This document shows positions 51,179-61,015 of a DNA stretch of 64,000 bases, in pieces; position 1 is the stretch's first letter; the number at the start of each line of letters is the position of its first letter. Under the pieces are notes generated by a model. That model was not told the origin of the DNA. It saw only the letters and a program-made list of their open reading frames with translations, and made no database searches. The translations under genes and the position numbers were made by a program. This stretch comes from MKSF01 sp037190225 (lineage in GTDB: Bacteria; Bacteroidota; Bacteroidia; Chitinophagales; Chitinophagaceae), in NCBI GenBank assembly GCA_037190225.1, contig JBBCJL010000003.1:62001-126000 (forward strand), read 5' to 3'.

Positions 51179-51868
51179 CTATTCAGCTATCCGGCGGTAC
51201 AGGTCCGCAGCTATCCTCGCCATTCCCCTGTCGGACGGATGCGCCGCCACACCCGGATGATCGTAAAGGCCATAAGCAAAATAAGAGCCCTCCGTTTTCA
51301 TATCATCAAAAGACACATAAGTGTACCGGTGTGCCTCAGCCACCTTTTCCTGGATAGCGTCCTTAGGCTGATGCGCCTGCCATACGGTCCCTGTTATGAT
51401 CACTTTTGCCTCGCCCCTTAACCCGTCAATGAGCCCGGTCAGCGCCGATTCATAATTTTCAAACGATGGGGCCTCCTGATCCACATTTTCACCCAGCCTT
51501 AAGATCACCACGTCATAATCCTGCGTATAGATATCCGCGAACCGGAGCGAGTCCATCGTGAAGGTGCGTTCCCACCCGTTAATATTATGCGATACAATGC
51601 TGACAGGATCATACCTGCCGTCCTTTTCCAGGTATTCCCGGAGCACGTGCACAAAATCGGTCTTTTCCGAAGAGGCCGCCATGCCCCAGGTACCGTACCA
51701 CCCGATAGCTTCCATCGGTGCGCTGTAGGTAATGGAATTACCCAGGATCAGTACTTTCAGGCGCTGCGTTACCCTGACCTTATCTTTTGGGGCATTATTA
51801 CAGGAGGCTGCCAGGAGCAACGCTGCCAGCCAGGAGCAGCAGCACAGTTGTCGCAGTAAGTTTCTCAT
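51179..51868 (-). CDS. SGNH/GDSL hydrolase lipoprotein
   Basis: 229 residues. Lipoprotein signal ending LLLAASC (Cys23). SGNH blocks: ILGNSIT near residue 42 with Ser45 as nucleophile, a block II glycine in the GWYGTWGM region, LRLGENV near 125 (block III Asn) and HPSDRGMARIA near 213 (block V Asp-x-x-His order varies; His and Asp adjacent here). Probably an esterase or lipase attached to the outer membrane; substrate unknown. Starts 30 bases after the propeller-like gene. Confidence 0.78.
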   Translation of the reverse strand: MRNLLRQLCCCSWLAALLLAASCNNAPKDKVRVTQRLKVLILGNSITYSAPMEAIGWYGTWGMAASSEKTDFVHVLREYLEKDGRYDPVSIVSHNINGWERTFTMDSLRFADIYTQDYDVVILRLGENVDQEAPSFENYESALTGLIDGLRGEAKVIITGTVWQAHQPKDAIQEKVAEAHRYTYVSFDDMKTEGSYFAYGLYDHPGVAAHPSDRGMARIAADLYRRIAE

Positions 51869-51898
51869 ATAGCTTATTATTGATCCGCGATCATCATT

Positions 51899-52720
51899 TT
51901 AATAAGTGACATTATAAATATTCAATCCGCCCGGAGCAAGCACGTACAAATGGTCCTTTGTTATCCATACTGCCCGCGGCTTTTCTCCCGTCACCTGCAT
52001 GACATCCAGCGTCTTCAGGGTAAGGTCTTGCAGGTTGTAAACCGAAATAAGTCCGGCCGAGGTGTAAATGACCTGGTCCTGCTCTTTCCGGATGTTCAGC
52101 ACCGCCGTTGCGGACGGCAACGTTATTTTGTTCAGGAAATCGCCGAACCGGTTGAATATGAACAATCCCTTTTCTTGATCGTATGCCCATAACTCATTGT
52201 CCTTTTCAAACATTATCTCAAACTTAGGCACCTCGTTCAGCAATATTCTCAGGTCATTGCTCTGCGCCACATTTTTATATTGCCGGTCCAGCTTGATCAG
52301 CTTCACCTGCAGGTAGTCGTACACCCAGAATCCCCCGTCCCTGGATACCGCAACAGCTGTAGGCTGCCGGATGCCCAGCGTTTTAAGGTCCACCTGGTTC
52401 AGCGGTGCCATCATCCTGTCCAGCATGACCACCTGCAGGAAGTTGGGGTAATATACCAATACCCTCATCGGGTCCGTAACGTCCATAGCGCCTACCGGTC
52501 CCAGGGAGATATGCTGGAAAAAGCAGACGGAATCCCCTTCGGCATTGTATTTTGTAATGCCGTTCTTTTTGTCCGCCAGATACACATTGTTCAATTCATC
52601 CACGCTGAACCGCCGGATATCCTTGCCGGGCAGCTGTCGCAGCAGCTGCGGCGGCTGTGCAGCCATCGGGCAGGTACTGAGCCCTGCCAGCACCACCAGT
52701 AAATATAGCCGGGTCCGCAT
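51899..52720 (-). CDS. Secreted beta-propeller-like protein, function unknown
   Basis: 273 residues from the ATG at 52720, which has a signal peptide (MRTRLYLLVVLAGLSTCPMAAQ). The frame is open to 52768, but a promoter box lies between (52738-52745), so the longer form cannot be made from it. Repeated strand pairs with Asp/Asn turns (VDELNNVYLADKKNGITKYN, AVSRDGGFWVYDYLQVKLIKLD, FEKDNELWAYDQEKGLFIFN, DQVIYTSAGLISVYN) suggest an NHL/propeller fold. No catalytic motif seen. Probable operon with the SGNH lipoprotein. Confidence 0.65.
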   Translation of the reverse strand: MRTRLYLLVVLAGLSTCPMAAQPPQLLRQLPGKDIRRFSVDELNNVYLADKKNGITKYNAEGDSVCFFQHISLGPVGAMDVTDPMRVLVYYPNFLQVVMLDRMMAPLNQVDLKTLGIRQPTAVAVSRDGGFWVYDYLQVKLIKLDRQYKNVAQSNDLRILLNEVPKFEIMFEKDNELWAYDQEKGLFIFNRFGDFLNKITLPSATAVLNIRKEQDQVIYTSAGLISVYNLQDLTLKTLDVMQVTGEKPRAVWITKDHLYVLAPGGLNIYNVTY

Positions 52721-52737
52721 TATAATCAGTTTGTATT

Positions 52738-52745
52738 CAAAGATA
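52738..52745 (-). promoter_or_regulatory. -7 box of the propeller-SGNH operon
   Basis: TATCTTTG on the minus strand, exact TAnnTTTG, 17 bases before the ATG at 52720; it rules out the longer reading frame start at 52768. Confidence 0.6.
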
Positions 52746-52844
52746 ATACATCCGTCAGGATAATTCACAGAGATTAACAGCTTGTTCGTTGTATTATAGC
52801 CCGCCGGTTTGTAATTTTACCAATCAACGCTTATATCGTTTTTT

Positions 52845-53504
52845 ATGAAATTCAATAAGACGGCTATTTTCCTCACTGTATTTCTTATCGCAATGAGTAC
52901 AGGCTTTTCATTTTACTACTATAAAGTGAGTAAAGAGATCAAGCAGCCTAAAGTGGGCATAGTTACACCCAACGGCAACAACATCCGGCCTTTTAAATTC
53001 CTTGACCAGAACGGGAATTATGTCACGAACAAGGATATTGAAGGCAAGGTGGTAGTGGTAGAGTATTTCTTTACCACCTGTAAAGGGATCTGCCCCACCA
53101 TGAACGAGAATATGACCAAAGTGCACAACGCTTTCCGTACCAACGACCATGTCATCATCCTTTCCCATACCGTAGACCCCAAACGGGACACGGTGGCGGC
53201 GCTCAAGGCTTACAGCCAGCGATATGATATTGACGACAGGAAATGGAAATTCCTCACCGGGGATAAAAAAGAGCTGTACGACCAGGCCTATTACAGCTAT
53301 TTCCTCAACGCTATGGAAGAACGCCCTGATAATATAGAGGAAGAGTTCATCCACTCCAATCTTTTTATACTCGTGGATAAGTACGGCCGGATACGGATGA
53401 GCGTGGATAAGGAAGGCATGAACCAGGGATATGACGGCACTAATGAGGAATCCGTAGGAAGGCTGATCAAGGATATCAATTATTTACTGACCGAAGAAAA
53501 ATAA
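52845..53504 (+). CDS. SCO family protein (Sco1/SenC/PrrC)
   Basis: 219 residues with one N-terminal membrane anchor (FLTVFLIAMSTGFSFYYY). Thioredoxin fold with the copper/redox motif CKGIC (Cys79, Cys83) in FFTTCKGICPTMNENM and the HTVDPKRDT region; a histidine in EEFIHSNLFILVD is at the place of the third copper ligand. Delivers copper to, or keeps reduced, the CuA centre of cytochrome c oxidase. Followed after 9 bases by a MazG-like gene. Confidence 0.9.
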   Translation: MKFNKTAIFLTVFLIAMSTGFSFYYYKVSKEIKQPKVGIVTPNGNNIRPFKFLDQNGNYVTNKDIEGKVVVVEYFFTTCKGICPTMNENMTKVHNAFRTNDHVIILSHTVDPKRDTVAALKAYSQRYDIDDRKWKFLTGDKKELYDQAYYSYFLNAMEERPDNIEEEFIHSNLFILVDKYGRIRMSVDKEGMNQGYDGTNEESVGRLIKDINYLLTEEK

Positions 53505-53513
53505 AATTATATT

Positions 53514-53855
53514 ATGCACCCGGAACCACTGACCATAAGAGCAGCGCAGGACCAGATCGACCACTGGATCAGGACAGTTGGCGTACGCTATTTCAACGAA
53601 CTGACCAACCTGGGCATATTGATGGAGGAAGTCGGGGAGCTTTCCAGGCTTATGGTCCGTACCTACGGAGAGCAGTCCTTCAAAGAAAGTGATAAAAATA
53701 AAGAGCTTGGCGATGAAATGGCCGATGTGCTCTGGGTCCTGATGTGCCTCGCCAACCAGTGCAATATCGACCTGACCGATGCGCTCAGGAAGAATTTTGA
53801 AAAGAAGAACATCCGTGATGCCGACCGGCACCGGGAGAATGATAAGCTGCAATAA
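53514..53855 (+). CDS. MazG-like nucleotide pyrophosphohydrolase
   Basis: 113 residues, all-alpha NTP pyrophosphatase. Metal-binding EEVGEL near residue 38 and ELGDEMADVLW near 65 (ExxE...ExxD) identify the MazG/iMazG half-domain. Probably removes abnormal nucleotides. Translationally close to the SCO gene (9-base gap), followed by a terminator. Confidence 0.88.
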   Translation: MHPEPLTIRAAQDQIDHWIRTVGVRYFNELTNLGILMEEVGELSRLMVRTYGEQSFKESDKNKELGDEMADVLWVLMCLANQCNIDLTDALRKNFEKKNIRDADRHRENDKLQ

Positions 53856-53882
53856 CGTAAGTGTTACCGGCAACTGTATATA

Positions 53883-53925
53883 ATAAGGGCCTGACACGAA
53901 TATGCTGTCAGGCCCTTATCTTTAT
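53883..53925. terminator. Terminator between MazG-like gene and thrS
   Basis: 14-bp stem ATAAGGGCCTGACA (53883-53896) with 53906-53919, 9-nt loop, flanked by A/T tracts; serves the convergent genes on both sides. Confidence 0.85.
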
Positions 53926-53954
53926 TCAGACCACCGGGATTCCGGTCGTTTAGT

Positions 53955-55892
53955 TTATTTAGCGATCTTATCCGCCACCTGCCTGTTGATATCAGTAGCG
54001 AACGCTACAATATCCACGCTGCCCAGGTCGCCCTCACCCTGCTTTCTTACAGATACCTTTCCTTCCTCCTGCTCTTTCTCGCCCACTATCAGCATGTAAG
54101 GGATCTTTTCCAGCTCGGTATCACGGATCTTTTTACCTATCTTCTCCTGGCGGTCATCCATTTCGGCACGTATATCCAGCGATTTTAAGCTATGTATCAC
54201 CTGCTCGGCGTAGTCGTGGTATTTGTCGGATATGGGCAGCACCTTAACCTGTGTCGGCGCCAGCCATAAAGGCAGTTTGCCGGCACAATGCTCCAGCAGC
54301 ACGGCCACAAAGCGCTCCAGGCTGCCAAAAGGCGCGCGGTGTATCATAACGGGACGCTTACGGGTGTTGTCACTGTCCACATATTCCAGCTCAAAGCGCT
54401 CCGGGAGGTTATAGTCCACCTGGATCGTGCCCAGCTGCCACCTGCGACCAATAGCATCCCGCACCATGAAGTCCAGCTTGGGACCGTAAAAGGCCGCTTC
54501 TCCCAGCTCTTCAACAGTCTTCAGCCCTTTTTCCGCGGCCGCTTCCCGGATAGCATTTTCGGCGATCTCCCAGTTCTCATCCGTACCGATGTATTTGGTT
54601 TTGTTCTCAGGATCGCGCAGGGATACCTGGGCGGTATAGTCGGTAAATCCCAAAGAGTTGAATACATACAGTACCAGGTCTATCACCTTTTTAAATTCCT
54701 CCTTCACCTGGTCGGGACGGCAGAAAAGGTGGGCGTCATCCTGCGTAAAGCCACGCACACGCGTCAGCCCGTGCAGCTCTCCCGCCTGCTCATACCGGTA
54801 CACTGTACCGAATTCCGCAAAACGGACCGGCAGGTCTTTATAGGATTTGGGCGAGGCCTTGTACAATTCGCAGTGATGCGGGCAGTTCATAGGCTTCAGC
54901 ATGAATTCCTCCCCTTCGTGCGGTGTCTTGATAGACTGGAAGCTGTCGGCACCATATTTTTCATAGTGCCCCGAGGTCTTATACAGGTTGATATTACCGA
55001 TATGCGGTGTCACCACAGGCAGGTAACCTGTTTCCATCTGGGCTTTCTGCAGGAAGTCCTGCAGACGCTGGCGCAGCATAGCTCCCTTAGGCAGCCACAT
55101 AGGCAATCCCTGTCCCACCCTTTCGGAGAAGGTAAACAGCTCCAGCTCCTTACCCAGCTTACGGTGATCCCGTTTTTTAGCCTCCTCGATCATGGCATTG
55201 TATTCCTCCAGCTCTTTCGCGGAAGGGAAAGTGACACCATATAAGCGGGTAAGCATTTTATTCTTTTCATCACCGCGCCAATAGGCACCTGCGATATTAG
55301 TGATCTTAATAGCCTTTATAAATCCGGTATTGGGAATATGAGGACCTCGGCACAGGTCGGTAAAGTCGCCCTGCGTATAAAAAGTGATCTGGCCGTCTTC
55401 CAGGCCGTCTATGAGCTCCAGCTTGTACGGGTCTCCCTTTTCGGTAAAGTAACGGATAGCTTCGGCCTTGGGCACTTCCTGCCTTGCAAAACGTGATTTT
55501 TTGCCGGCCAGCTCCTTCATTTTCTTTTCTATCCGGGCAATATCCTCTTCCGTGATCTTCTCCTCGCCGAAATCTATATCATAATAGAACCCTCTTTCAA
55601 TGGGCGGACCTATGGCAAATTTGGCATCGGGATAAAATGATTGTACCGCTTCCGCCATCAGGTGCGCCGAAGAGTGCCAGAACGTTGATTTTCCCCCGTC
55701 ATTGTCCCACGTCAGCAATTTCAGGTTGACGTCTTTATGTATAGGACGAAAGGCATCCACCACCTGTCCGTCAATCTCCGCAGCCAGAACTTTCCTGGCC
55801 AGACCTTCGCTGATAGAAAGGGCAACATCCAGCGCAGAAACACCTTCGTTGTACTCCCTGACCGCACCATCCGGTAACGTTACTTTTATCAT
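53955..55892 (-). CDS. thrS: Threonyl-tRNA synthetase
   Basis: 645 residues. TGS domain at the N-terminus (VTLPDGAVREYNEGVSALDVA), the second additional domain with HSSAHLMAEAV near 76, the class II catalytic core with zinc-ligand block LKPMNCPHHCELY near 335, motif 2 RFAEFGTVYRYEQAGEL near 365 and motif 3 HRAPFGSLERFVAVLLEH near 520, and the anticodon-binding domain at the end. Charges tRNA-Thr, two of which are in this window. TAACTTTG at 55933-55940 is its likely -7 box. It is not followed by infC-rpmI-rplT as in many bacteria. Confidence 0.98.
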   Translation of the reverse strand: MIKVTLPDGAVREYNEGVSALDVALSISEGLARKVLAAEIDGQVVDAFRPIHKDVNLKLLTWDNDGGKSTFWHSSAHLMAEAVQSFYPDAKFAIGPPIERGFYYDIDFGEEKITEEDIARIEKKMKELAGKKSRFARQEVPKAEAIRYFTEKGDPYKLELIDGLEDGQITFYTQGDFTDLCRGPHIPNTGFIKAIKITNIAGAYWRGDEKNKMLTRLYGVTFPSAKELEEYNAMIEEAKKRDHRKLGKELELFTFSERVGQGLPMWLPKGAMLRQRLQDFLQKAQMETGYLPVVTPHIGNINLYKTSGHYEKYGADSFQSIKTPHEGEEFMLKPMNCPHHCELYKASPKSYKDLPVRFAEFGTVYRYEQAGELHGLTRVRGFTQDDAHLFCRPDQVKEEFKKVIDLVLYVFNSLGFTDYTAQVSLRDPENKTKYIGTDENWEIAENAIREAAAEKGLKTVEELGEAAFYGPKLDFMVRDAIGRRWQLGTIQVDYNLPERFELEYVDSDNTRKRPVMIHRAPFGSLERFVAVLLEHCAGKLPLWLAPTQVKVLPISDKYHDYAEQVIHSLKSLDIRAEMDDRQEKIGKKIRDTELEKIPYMLIVGEKEQEEGKVSVRKQGEGDLGSVDIVAFATDINRQVADKIAK

Positions 55893-55932
55893 TTATTACG
55901 TTTTTTATATTATTTTTCTTATCTAAAAGGAA

Positions 55933-55940
55933 CAAAGTTA
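55933..55940 (-). promoter_or_regulatory. -7 box of thrS
   Basis: TAACTTTG on the minus strand (exact TAnnTTTG), 40 bases before the ATG. Confidence 0.55.
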
Positions 55941-56096
55941 ATTAAATTCTATCATGTAGAACAGCCTTCCAAAACTATTTCTTACAGCGAAACGGCCATG
56001 CCAAAAAAAACCTAACATGCCGTTAATACACACAAATTCAGTAAATTGCAGAAAGCTTTCAGCCTGTTGAATTTTCAGCCATTTTCCATATCCGAC

Positions 56097-58157
56097 ATGA
56101 GAGGTATCTTCCATATAATATTGCTCCTTGTATCTATGTACTTCTGTACCACCGGAAGCGCTTACGGGCAATATTATAATACGATCGAAAAGTACCTGAA
56201 CGCCAACAGGCATATCGGTGTGTACGGAGGGGCCTATTCTTTCGAGATAAAAGGGGATAAGCAGCTGGATTACAGCATCAACAGGTTCGGAACGTCAGGA
56301 CTGGTGACCGAAACCAATTTTATGATCTCGGATCCGGCGAACGGCTCGCTGCTCTATTATACGCTCACGTACCAGAACCCTGACTCTGTCAATTTTTATA
56401 CCACCAAGATCTATAACAGCAGGCATGAGGTCATAGATGGCGCCGTATTCAATTATACCCGGGCCATTACCGAAATGATGCATTTCAGCATTATCGCGCC
56501 GGCATTTGATAACGATTACCTGTTTTATATCTTTTATTATAAGAATGCCGATCGCTGGGGCACCGTTTTTGATTTATGCTATGCCGTGCTTGATATGAAG
56601 GCTGACAATGGTGACGGCAGGGTCATTTCAAAAGATAATGTCCTGCAAAGGAACCTGATCAGGCAGTTCCAGAGAGGGGTTATCCCCGGCAATGACTGTA
56701 ATATATGGACCCTGTTCCTGAGTGAAAAGGACCAGAAGATCTACACATACGAGATACGCTCCAACGGCATTGATTCCACTCCCATCGTTTCCGATATTGC
56801 GCTGCGCAGCCATTTCGAGCAGTCGGACAACCCCGTTTTTAAAATTGCTCCCGACAGGCAGACGCTATTCATGAGCTCCACGGCCAATACCCCTACGGAA
56901 GATCCGTCCCTGGGCGCTTACCTCCAGTACCTTTATTTCTGGAAGTTCAATGTGGATGACGGCAGAGTTTCCGACCAGCTTGTCGTCAAAACCGGTTACA
57001 GGTCCTTATATGTGCCCTTCACCAATTACGAATTCCTGAACCATAACCAGATCATTTATTCGCTCAACAGCCTTACCAAGTTCAACACCCAGGTGATCCT
57101 TATAGACCTGAAGGAATACAATGCTCAATATATCCTGGATCACCTGAAAACACTGAACAATACCAACCCTTCCAGGCATTTCGCGGAGTATAAGAAGTAC
57201 CGCAACCATCTTTATATGCTCAACCCGCGCATCCGCAAGAATGAACCGCCGGACCCGACCTATTTTACCATTTACGGCACATTGAGCGCCCTTTCATTCG
57301 AGGAAGCTGAAAAGGACCAGCCTCCCACCCCGATGGGCTTCAATGAAGAGGAAGCGCTTCCCAATTTCCTTAATGAGCCGATATATCTCAATAATAATTT
57401 CTTTTCCTATGAGATTATCTATCCCCTGCCTTACCAGCAGATATTCACCAACGCGGTACATGTAAGCACCCATTGCTTCAACGAGCCGCAGGATATCACA
57501 CTCAGGCCCTCCAGGGGAGACAGCGGCTTTGAATGGGATAACGGCAGCACCGGACAGGAAAGAACCGTACACGCGCCCGGCACCTACTGGGTACGCTATC
57601 CCCATAAGTGTATCGTACTGGTAGATTCTTTCTATGTGGAAGATATATTCGAGGATATTCCTGTCAGGAATATTGATACCCTCATATGCGAACAACATCT
57701 GCCACTTCAGCTAGCCTATCCCGATATAGTGGATTCTATAAGGATTGATAATTATACAGTAGAGGATAACCGGATTGATATTACCGGCGCAGGACAATAC
57801 CCCATACTGCTGTTCCAGAAAAACTGCACCACCACAGCCCATATCCAGGTGAAGCAGGAGAAGTGCCCGTGCGATCTGTTTGCTCCCAATGCGTTTTCTC
57901 CAAACGGTGACGGCCTGAATGATCATTTTAAGCCCGTTACCCTTAACGGGTGTGTCCCGGAACAATACATACTGAGAATATATGACAGGTACGGCTCCCT
58001 GGTCTATATATCGTACAGCGAGAACGAGCCAGGGTGGGACGGCTCCCTCAACAACAAGCAAATGCCGGAAGGCGTCTATTATTACCAGTTCCTGTTCAGG
58101 GACAGCTATACGGGCAAGGAATTCTACTATAAAGGCGACTTCACGCTACTACGATAG
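56097..58157 (+). CDS. T9SS-exported protein with CHU_C C-terminal domain
   Basis: 686 residues from the ATG at 56097, which begins a signal peptide (MRGIFHIILLLVSMYFCTTGSAYG); the frame also opens at a TTG at 56046. Residues about 30-430 look like a beta-propeller-like N-terminal domain without a known family (many YFWKF, TYEIR-type strands); about 440-600 contain an Ig/PKD-like region ending in a VDSFYV stretch. The last 85 residues are the CHU_C domain: LFAPNAFSPNGDGLNDHFKP, IYDRYGSLVY, GVYYYQFLF. Probably a T9SS-secreted surface protein. Confidence 0.85.
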   Translation: MRGIFHIILLLVSMYFCTTGSAYGQYYNTIEKYLNANRHIGVYGGAYSFEIKGDKQLDYSINRFGTSGLVTETNFMISDPANGSLLYYTLTYQNPDSVNFYTTKIYNSRHEVIDGAVFNYTRAITEMMHFSIIAPAFDNDYLFYIFYYKNADRWGTVFDLCYAVLDMKADNGDGRVISKDNVLQRNLIRQFQRGVIPGNDCNIWTLFLSEKDQKIYTYEIRSNGIDSTPIVSDIALRSHFEQSDNPVFKIAPDRQTLFMSSTANTPTEDPSLGAYLQYLYFWKFNVDDGRVSDQLVVKTGYRSLYVPFTNYEFLNHNQIIYSLNSLTKFNTQVILIDLKEYNAQYILDHLKTLNNTNPSRHFAEYKKYRNHLYMLNPRIRKNEPPDPTYFTIYGTLSALSFEEAEKDQPPTPMGFNEEEALPNFLNEPIYLNNNFFSYEIIYPLPYQQIFTNAVHVSTHCFNEPQDITLRPSRGDSGFEWDNGSTGQERTVHAPGTYWVRYPHKCIVLVDSFYVEDIFEDIPVRNIDTLICEQHLPLQLAYPDIVDSIRIDNYTVEDNRIDITGAGQYPILLFQKNCTTTAHIQVKQEKCPCDLFAPNAFSPNGDGLNDHFKPVTLNGCVPEQYILRIYDRYGSLVYISYSENEPGWDGSLNNKQMPEGVYYYQFLFRDSYTGKEFYYKGDFTLLR

Positions 58158-58264
58158 GCACGATATGCTTTACTACGGCCCGCAAACAGTCAGCGCACAG
58201 CATTAAATATATATTAAATATAGCTTTACTGATATTTATCATTAGTTATAAGAACCGGTATCAG

Positions 58265-58272
58265 TAACTTTG
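58265..58272 (+). promoter_or_regulatory. -7 box of the universal stress protein gene
   Basis: TAACTTTG, exact TAnnTTTG, 50 bases before the ATG at 58323. No TTTG at -33. Confidence 0.55.
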
Positions 58273-58322
58273 CTACAACCAGTTCACAATCGTATTCTTT
58301 TTAACCTCTAAATTCTTTCATT

Positions 58323-59102
58323 ATGGTAATTGTGGTTCCCGTGGATTTTTCTCCCGTCTCCATTCAGGCAGCACGTTATGCAGTCAGTCTTTCGCAGCAG
58401 TTTGAAGACGTCCGGTATATATTTTATCATTCCCATTACAGCGTTACCGAGATCGAGACGGTTCAGGCAGATATGGACGCCTTTGCTGACAGCATCAAAG
58501 CTGAGCATCCCCAGGCTACTTTTTCTACAGAGATCAATAAAAAGGGCATTACGGACGGCACAAGAGACCTTGTTACGACATTCAATGCCGACCTGGTCAT
58601 TATGGGTATCAATGGTAAAGGAAAGCTCAACCAGAAATTAATAGGCAGCAATACACTGATCGTAGCGGAATCCCTGGATGTCCCCGTGCTGATCATACCT
58701 GAGAACTGTACGTGGAAGCCGCTGGAGCGCCTGATGCTGGCCATTCCTTACCAGGCGAACCTGGCCCGTACCCTGCCTCTGGCAGCTATTGAGAAAGTTG
58801 TCCGGGATTTCAATTTCAAACTGGAGATCGCCTCCGTACACGTAGATCAGAAGGTAGCAGACCTTGTCGTCACGCTGACAGAGCAGCAGGAACTGGTAGA
58901 CCGGTGGGCACACCTGCAGCCTGTGTATAATATCCTGGACGGCTCCAATATCGTTAATACCTTACTGGAACACGCCCACGGGCAGGGCACTTCCTGGATA
59001 TGCACCGTAACAAAAGAGCACAGCTTCTGGGAGCTGCTGCTGAAAGGCAGCGTCACCAGCGACCTGGCTTACCGGTCAGACCTTCCCATATTAGTATTTT
59101 AG
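58323..59102 (+). CDS. Universal stress protein, tandem UspA domains
   Basis: 259 residues with two Usp folds in tandem. First: VIVVPVDFSPVSIQAARYAVSLS and the nucleotide-loop-like IMGINGKGKLNQKLIGSNT near 98 (GxxGxG...S). Second: about residues 135-259, starting near LMLAIPYQANLARTLPLAAI, with a more degenerate loop. Cytoplasmic, role in stress or growth arrest by family. Single-gene unit. Confidence 0.88.
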   Translation: MVIVVPVDFSPVSIQAARYAVSLSQQFEDVRYIFYHSHYSVTEIETVQADMDAFADSIKAEHPQATFSTEINKKGITDGTRDLVTTFNADLVIMGINGKGKLNQKLIGSNTLIVAESLDVPVLIIPENCTWKPLERLMLAIPYQANLARTLPLAAIEKVVRDFNFKLEIASVHVDQKVADLVVTLTEQQELVDRWAHLQPVYNILDGSNIVNTLLEHAHGQGTSWICTVTKEHSFWELLLKGSVTSDLAYRSDLPILVF

Positions 59103-59176
59103 CAAAAACAACGGGACTGCCTGAAAAGCCTCTGTAGGGCCATATGTATCTTTTCCAAATATACTATAAATGGATG

Positions 59177-59223
59177 AACAACCCTGTCAATACTGCGGCT
59201 TAGTCCCATAGGACAGGGTTGTT
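59177..59223. terminator. Terminator-like hairpin after the usp gene
   Basis: 12-bp arms AACAACCCTGTC (59177-59188) and GACAGGGTTGTT (59212-59223) around a 23-nt loop, followed by TTACTTTTT. Lies between convergent genes. Confidence 0.6.
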
Positions 59224-59243
59224 TACTTTTTAGCCCCCGTATA

Positions 59244-60425
59244 TTACCGGAGGACTGCCCGTCCCGGCATATGCAGGCTCTTCCCGATATAATCCCCCAT
59301 TGCAAAGCAGGCCTGCAGCAGGAACCCGCCTGTAGGGGCGTCCCAATCAAGCATCTCGCCGATACAATGGATATTGTCATACTCCTTCAGGCTCAGGTCA
59401 TCATTCAGGGCCTTCCAGGACAAGCCTCCTGCCGTTGAAATCGCTTCCGTTAAAGGCCTGAATGCCGTAACCGATACAGGATAATTCTTGATATGCCGGG
59501 TCAGCAGCTCCGGGGAAGTAAAGACCTGCTTCGGAAGCCGCTTCAGTAATTGCAATGCCGTTCCCTGTATGTTCAGTTGCTTCTTTAAGCTGTCCGTAAT
59601 ATGCTTATGGCCCTGCTGCAGCACCTGCAGCAGGCTGTCCTCTTCCAGGTGCGGCTTCAGGTCTATACAGACGGCTGCCGGTAATCCTGACCTTCGCAAT
59701 TCCCTGTTCAGGTAATACACCGGCGCCCCTTCCAGCCCGTAATCAGTGAATACCAGCTCTCCCTTCCTGGAGACGCTTCCCGCCTTCAGGGCAATATTCT
59801 TAAGGACACAGCCGGCCATCCCGGAAAAATCATCTGAGGTATCAAGCCCGCTGTTAGACGGGACCAGAGGCTCGATCCGGATATGCTTCGCCTGCAGCAG
59901 CGGCACCCAGGAACCCGTAGCCCCCGTTTGAGGCTAGGAGGCACCGCCCAGCGCGAATATAGCTTTACGGTAGGGTATTTCGAAGGCCTGGCCTTTATGC
60001 TGCAGCTTCAATACAGCAGCATCAAAATCCAGCAATTCGTGCCGGTAACGGATGGTAACGCCCAGCTGACCGAGGTAACGCAGCCAGGCCTGCAGGACCT
60101 GGACAGGCTTGATATTGCCAGCCGGGAATACCTTTCCGGAGCTCCCGGTATAAGTTGCTATACCAATGCGCTGCAGCCAGTCCACCGTATCTTTATTGGT
60201 AAAGTCACGGATATAACGGAGGACATGAGGCGGCGTGTACTCGCTCAGCATGGTCTCATAAGACATACTGTGCGTCAGGTTAAAGCCTCCATGACCCGCA
60301 ACGAGGAACTTCCGCGCCGGTGCGGCTTTCTGCTCATAGACCGTTACCCTGTATCCCCTTTCGGCCAGCCCCTGGGCTGCCATCAGTCCCGCGGGCCCAC
60401 CGCCGATTATGATCACATCTTCCAT
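59244..60425 (-). pseudogene. TIGR03862-type flavoprotein, interrupted by one in-frame TAG
   Basis: A 1182-base frame coding for 393 residues except for one stop at codon 164 (TAG, 59936-59934). Before it: FAD motif VIIIGGGPAGLMAAQGLAERG and GHGGFNLTHS; the same frame continues after it with QTGATGSWVPLL and family-typical sequence to the end (CIGEMLDWDAPTGGFLLQACFAMG). The stop falls in a motif ALGGAS*P.TG, where relatives have Trp (ALGGASWP), so TGG to TAG explains it. The downstream part could be started only from a GTG at 59906. Either a recent nonsense mutation, a read error, or less likely readthrough. Relatives are HI0933/BaiN-type flavoproteins of unclear substrate. Confidence 0.85.
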
Positions 60426-60520
60426 CTTCCTGCAAAAATAAGCGCACCTGATGATTTACAAAGGATAGCGGGCATAAAATATGGCGGCACCTTTACAGTA
60501 ACAGTACAGCCGGGGGCAGC

Positions 60521-60865
60521 TCAGGGATCTCGTCTTACCAGCAGCACCATATCATTATCAAGCAACAGGTAACCGAATTCATAGCAGAAATAGTATGTTT
60601 TCCCGTTTTGGGTATGGTGCAGGTGCGTATGAAAATTGAAATCATAGTTCAGCAATCTCATTTTTTCCCCTGGTATTCTCTGTTTCGCTTCCGTTCCCAG
60701 CAGGGAGGACATTATCTTCCGGTTTTTTTTCAGGATGGTATTGATCTGTTTCATCCGGAGCGTCTCCTTCAGGTTCCTGGCGTTGTTAAACTGGTTGCGG
60801 CAATGATCATCACAAAATTTCTTATCTGACCTGCCGGTAAGCCTCTTTCCACACAACTCACACAT
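60521..60865 (-). CDS. Small zinc-ribbon protein, DUF2116-like
   Basis: 114 residues from the ATG at 60865. N-terminal zinc ribbon CELCGKRLTGRSDKKFCDDHCR (CxxC...CxxxC) followed by NQFNNARNLKETLR, then a basic linker and a C-terminal YFCYEFGYLLLDNDMVLLV. Widespread in Bacteroidota without known function; the ribbon suggests nucleic-acid or protein binding. Divergent from ssb. Confidence 0.72.
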   Translation of the reverse strand: MCELCGKRLTGRSDKKFCDDHCRNQFNNARNLKETLRMKQINTILKKNRKIMSSLLGTEAKQRIPGEKMRLLNYDFNFHTHLHHTQNGKTYYFCYEFGYLLLDNDMVLLVRRDP

Positions 60866-61015
60866 CCTCAAAACTTTATCTATAATACAGCCGTTTTTAA
60901 TTGTTTAAAAACATTTATATTCGAAAAGAAACGATTAATATTCGCATAACAAATATACATCATATTACCTTCGGGTTGTTATTAGTTTTTTTTCAAATAA
61001 TTAAATCTTTAAGTC

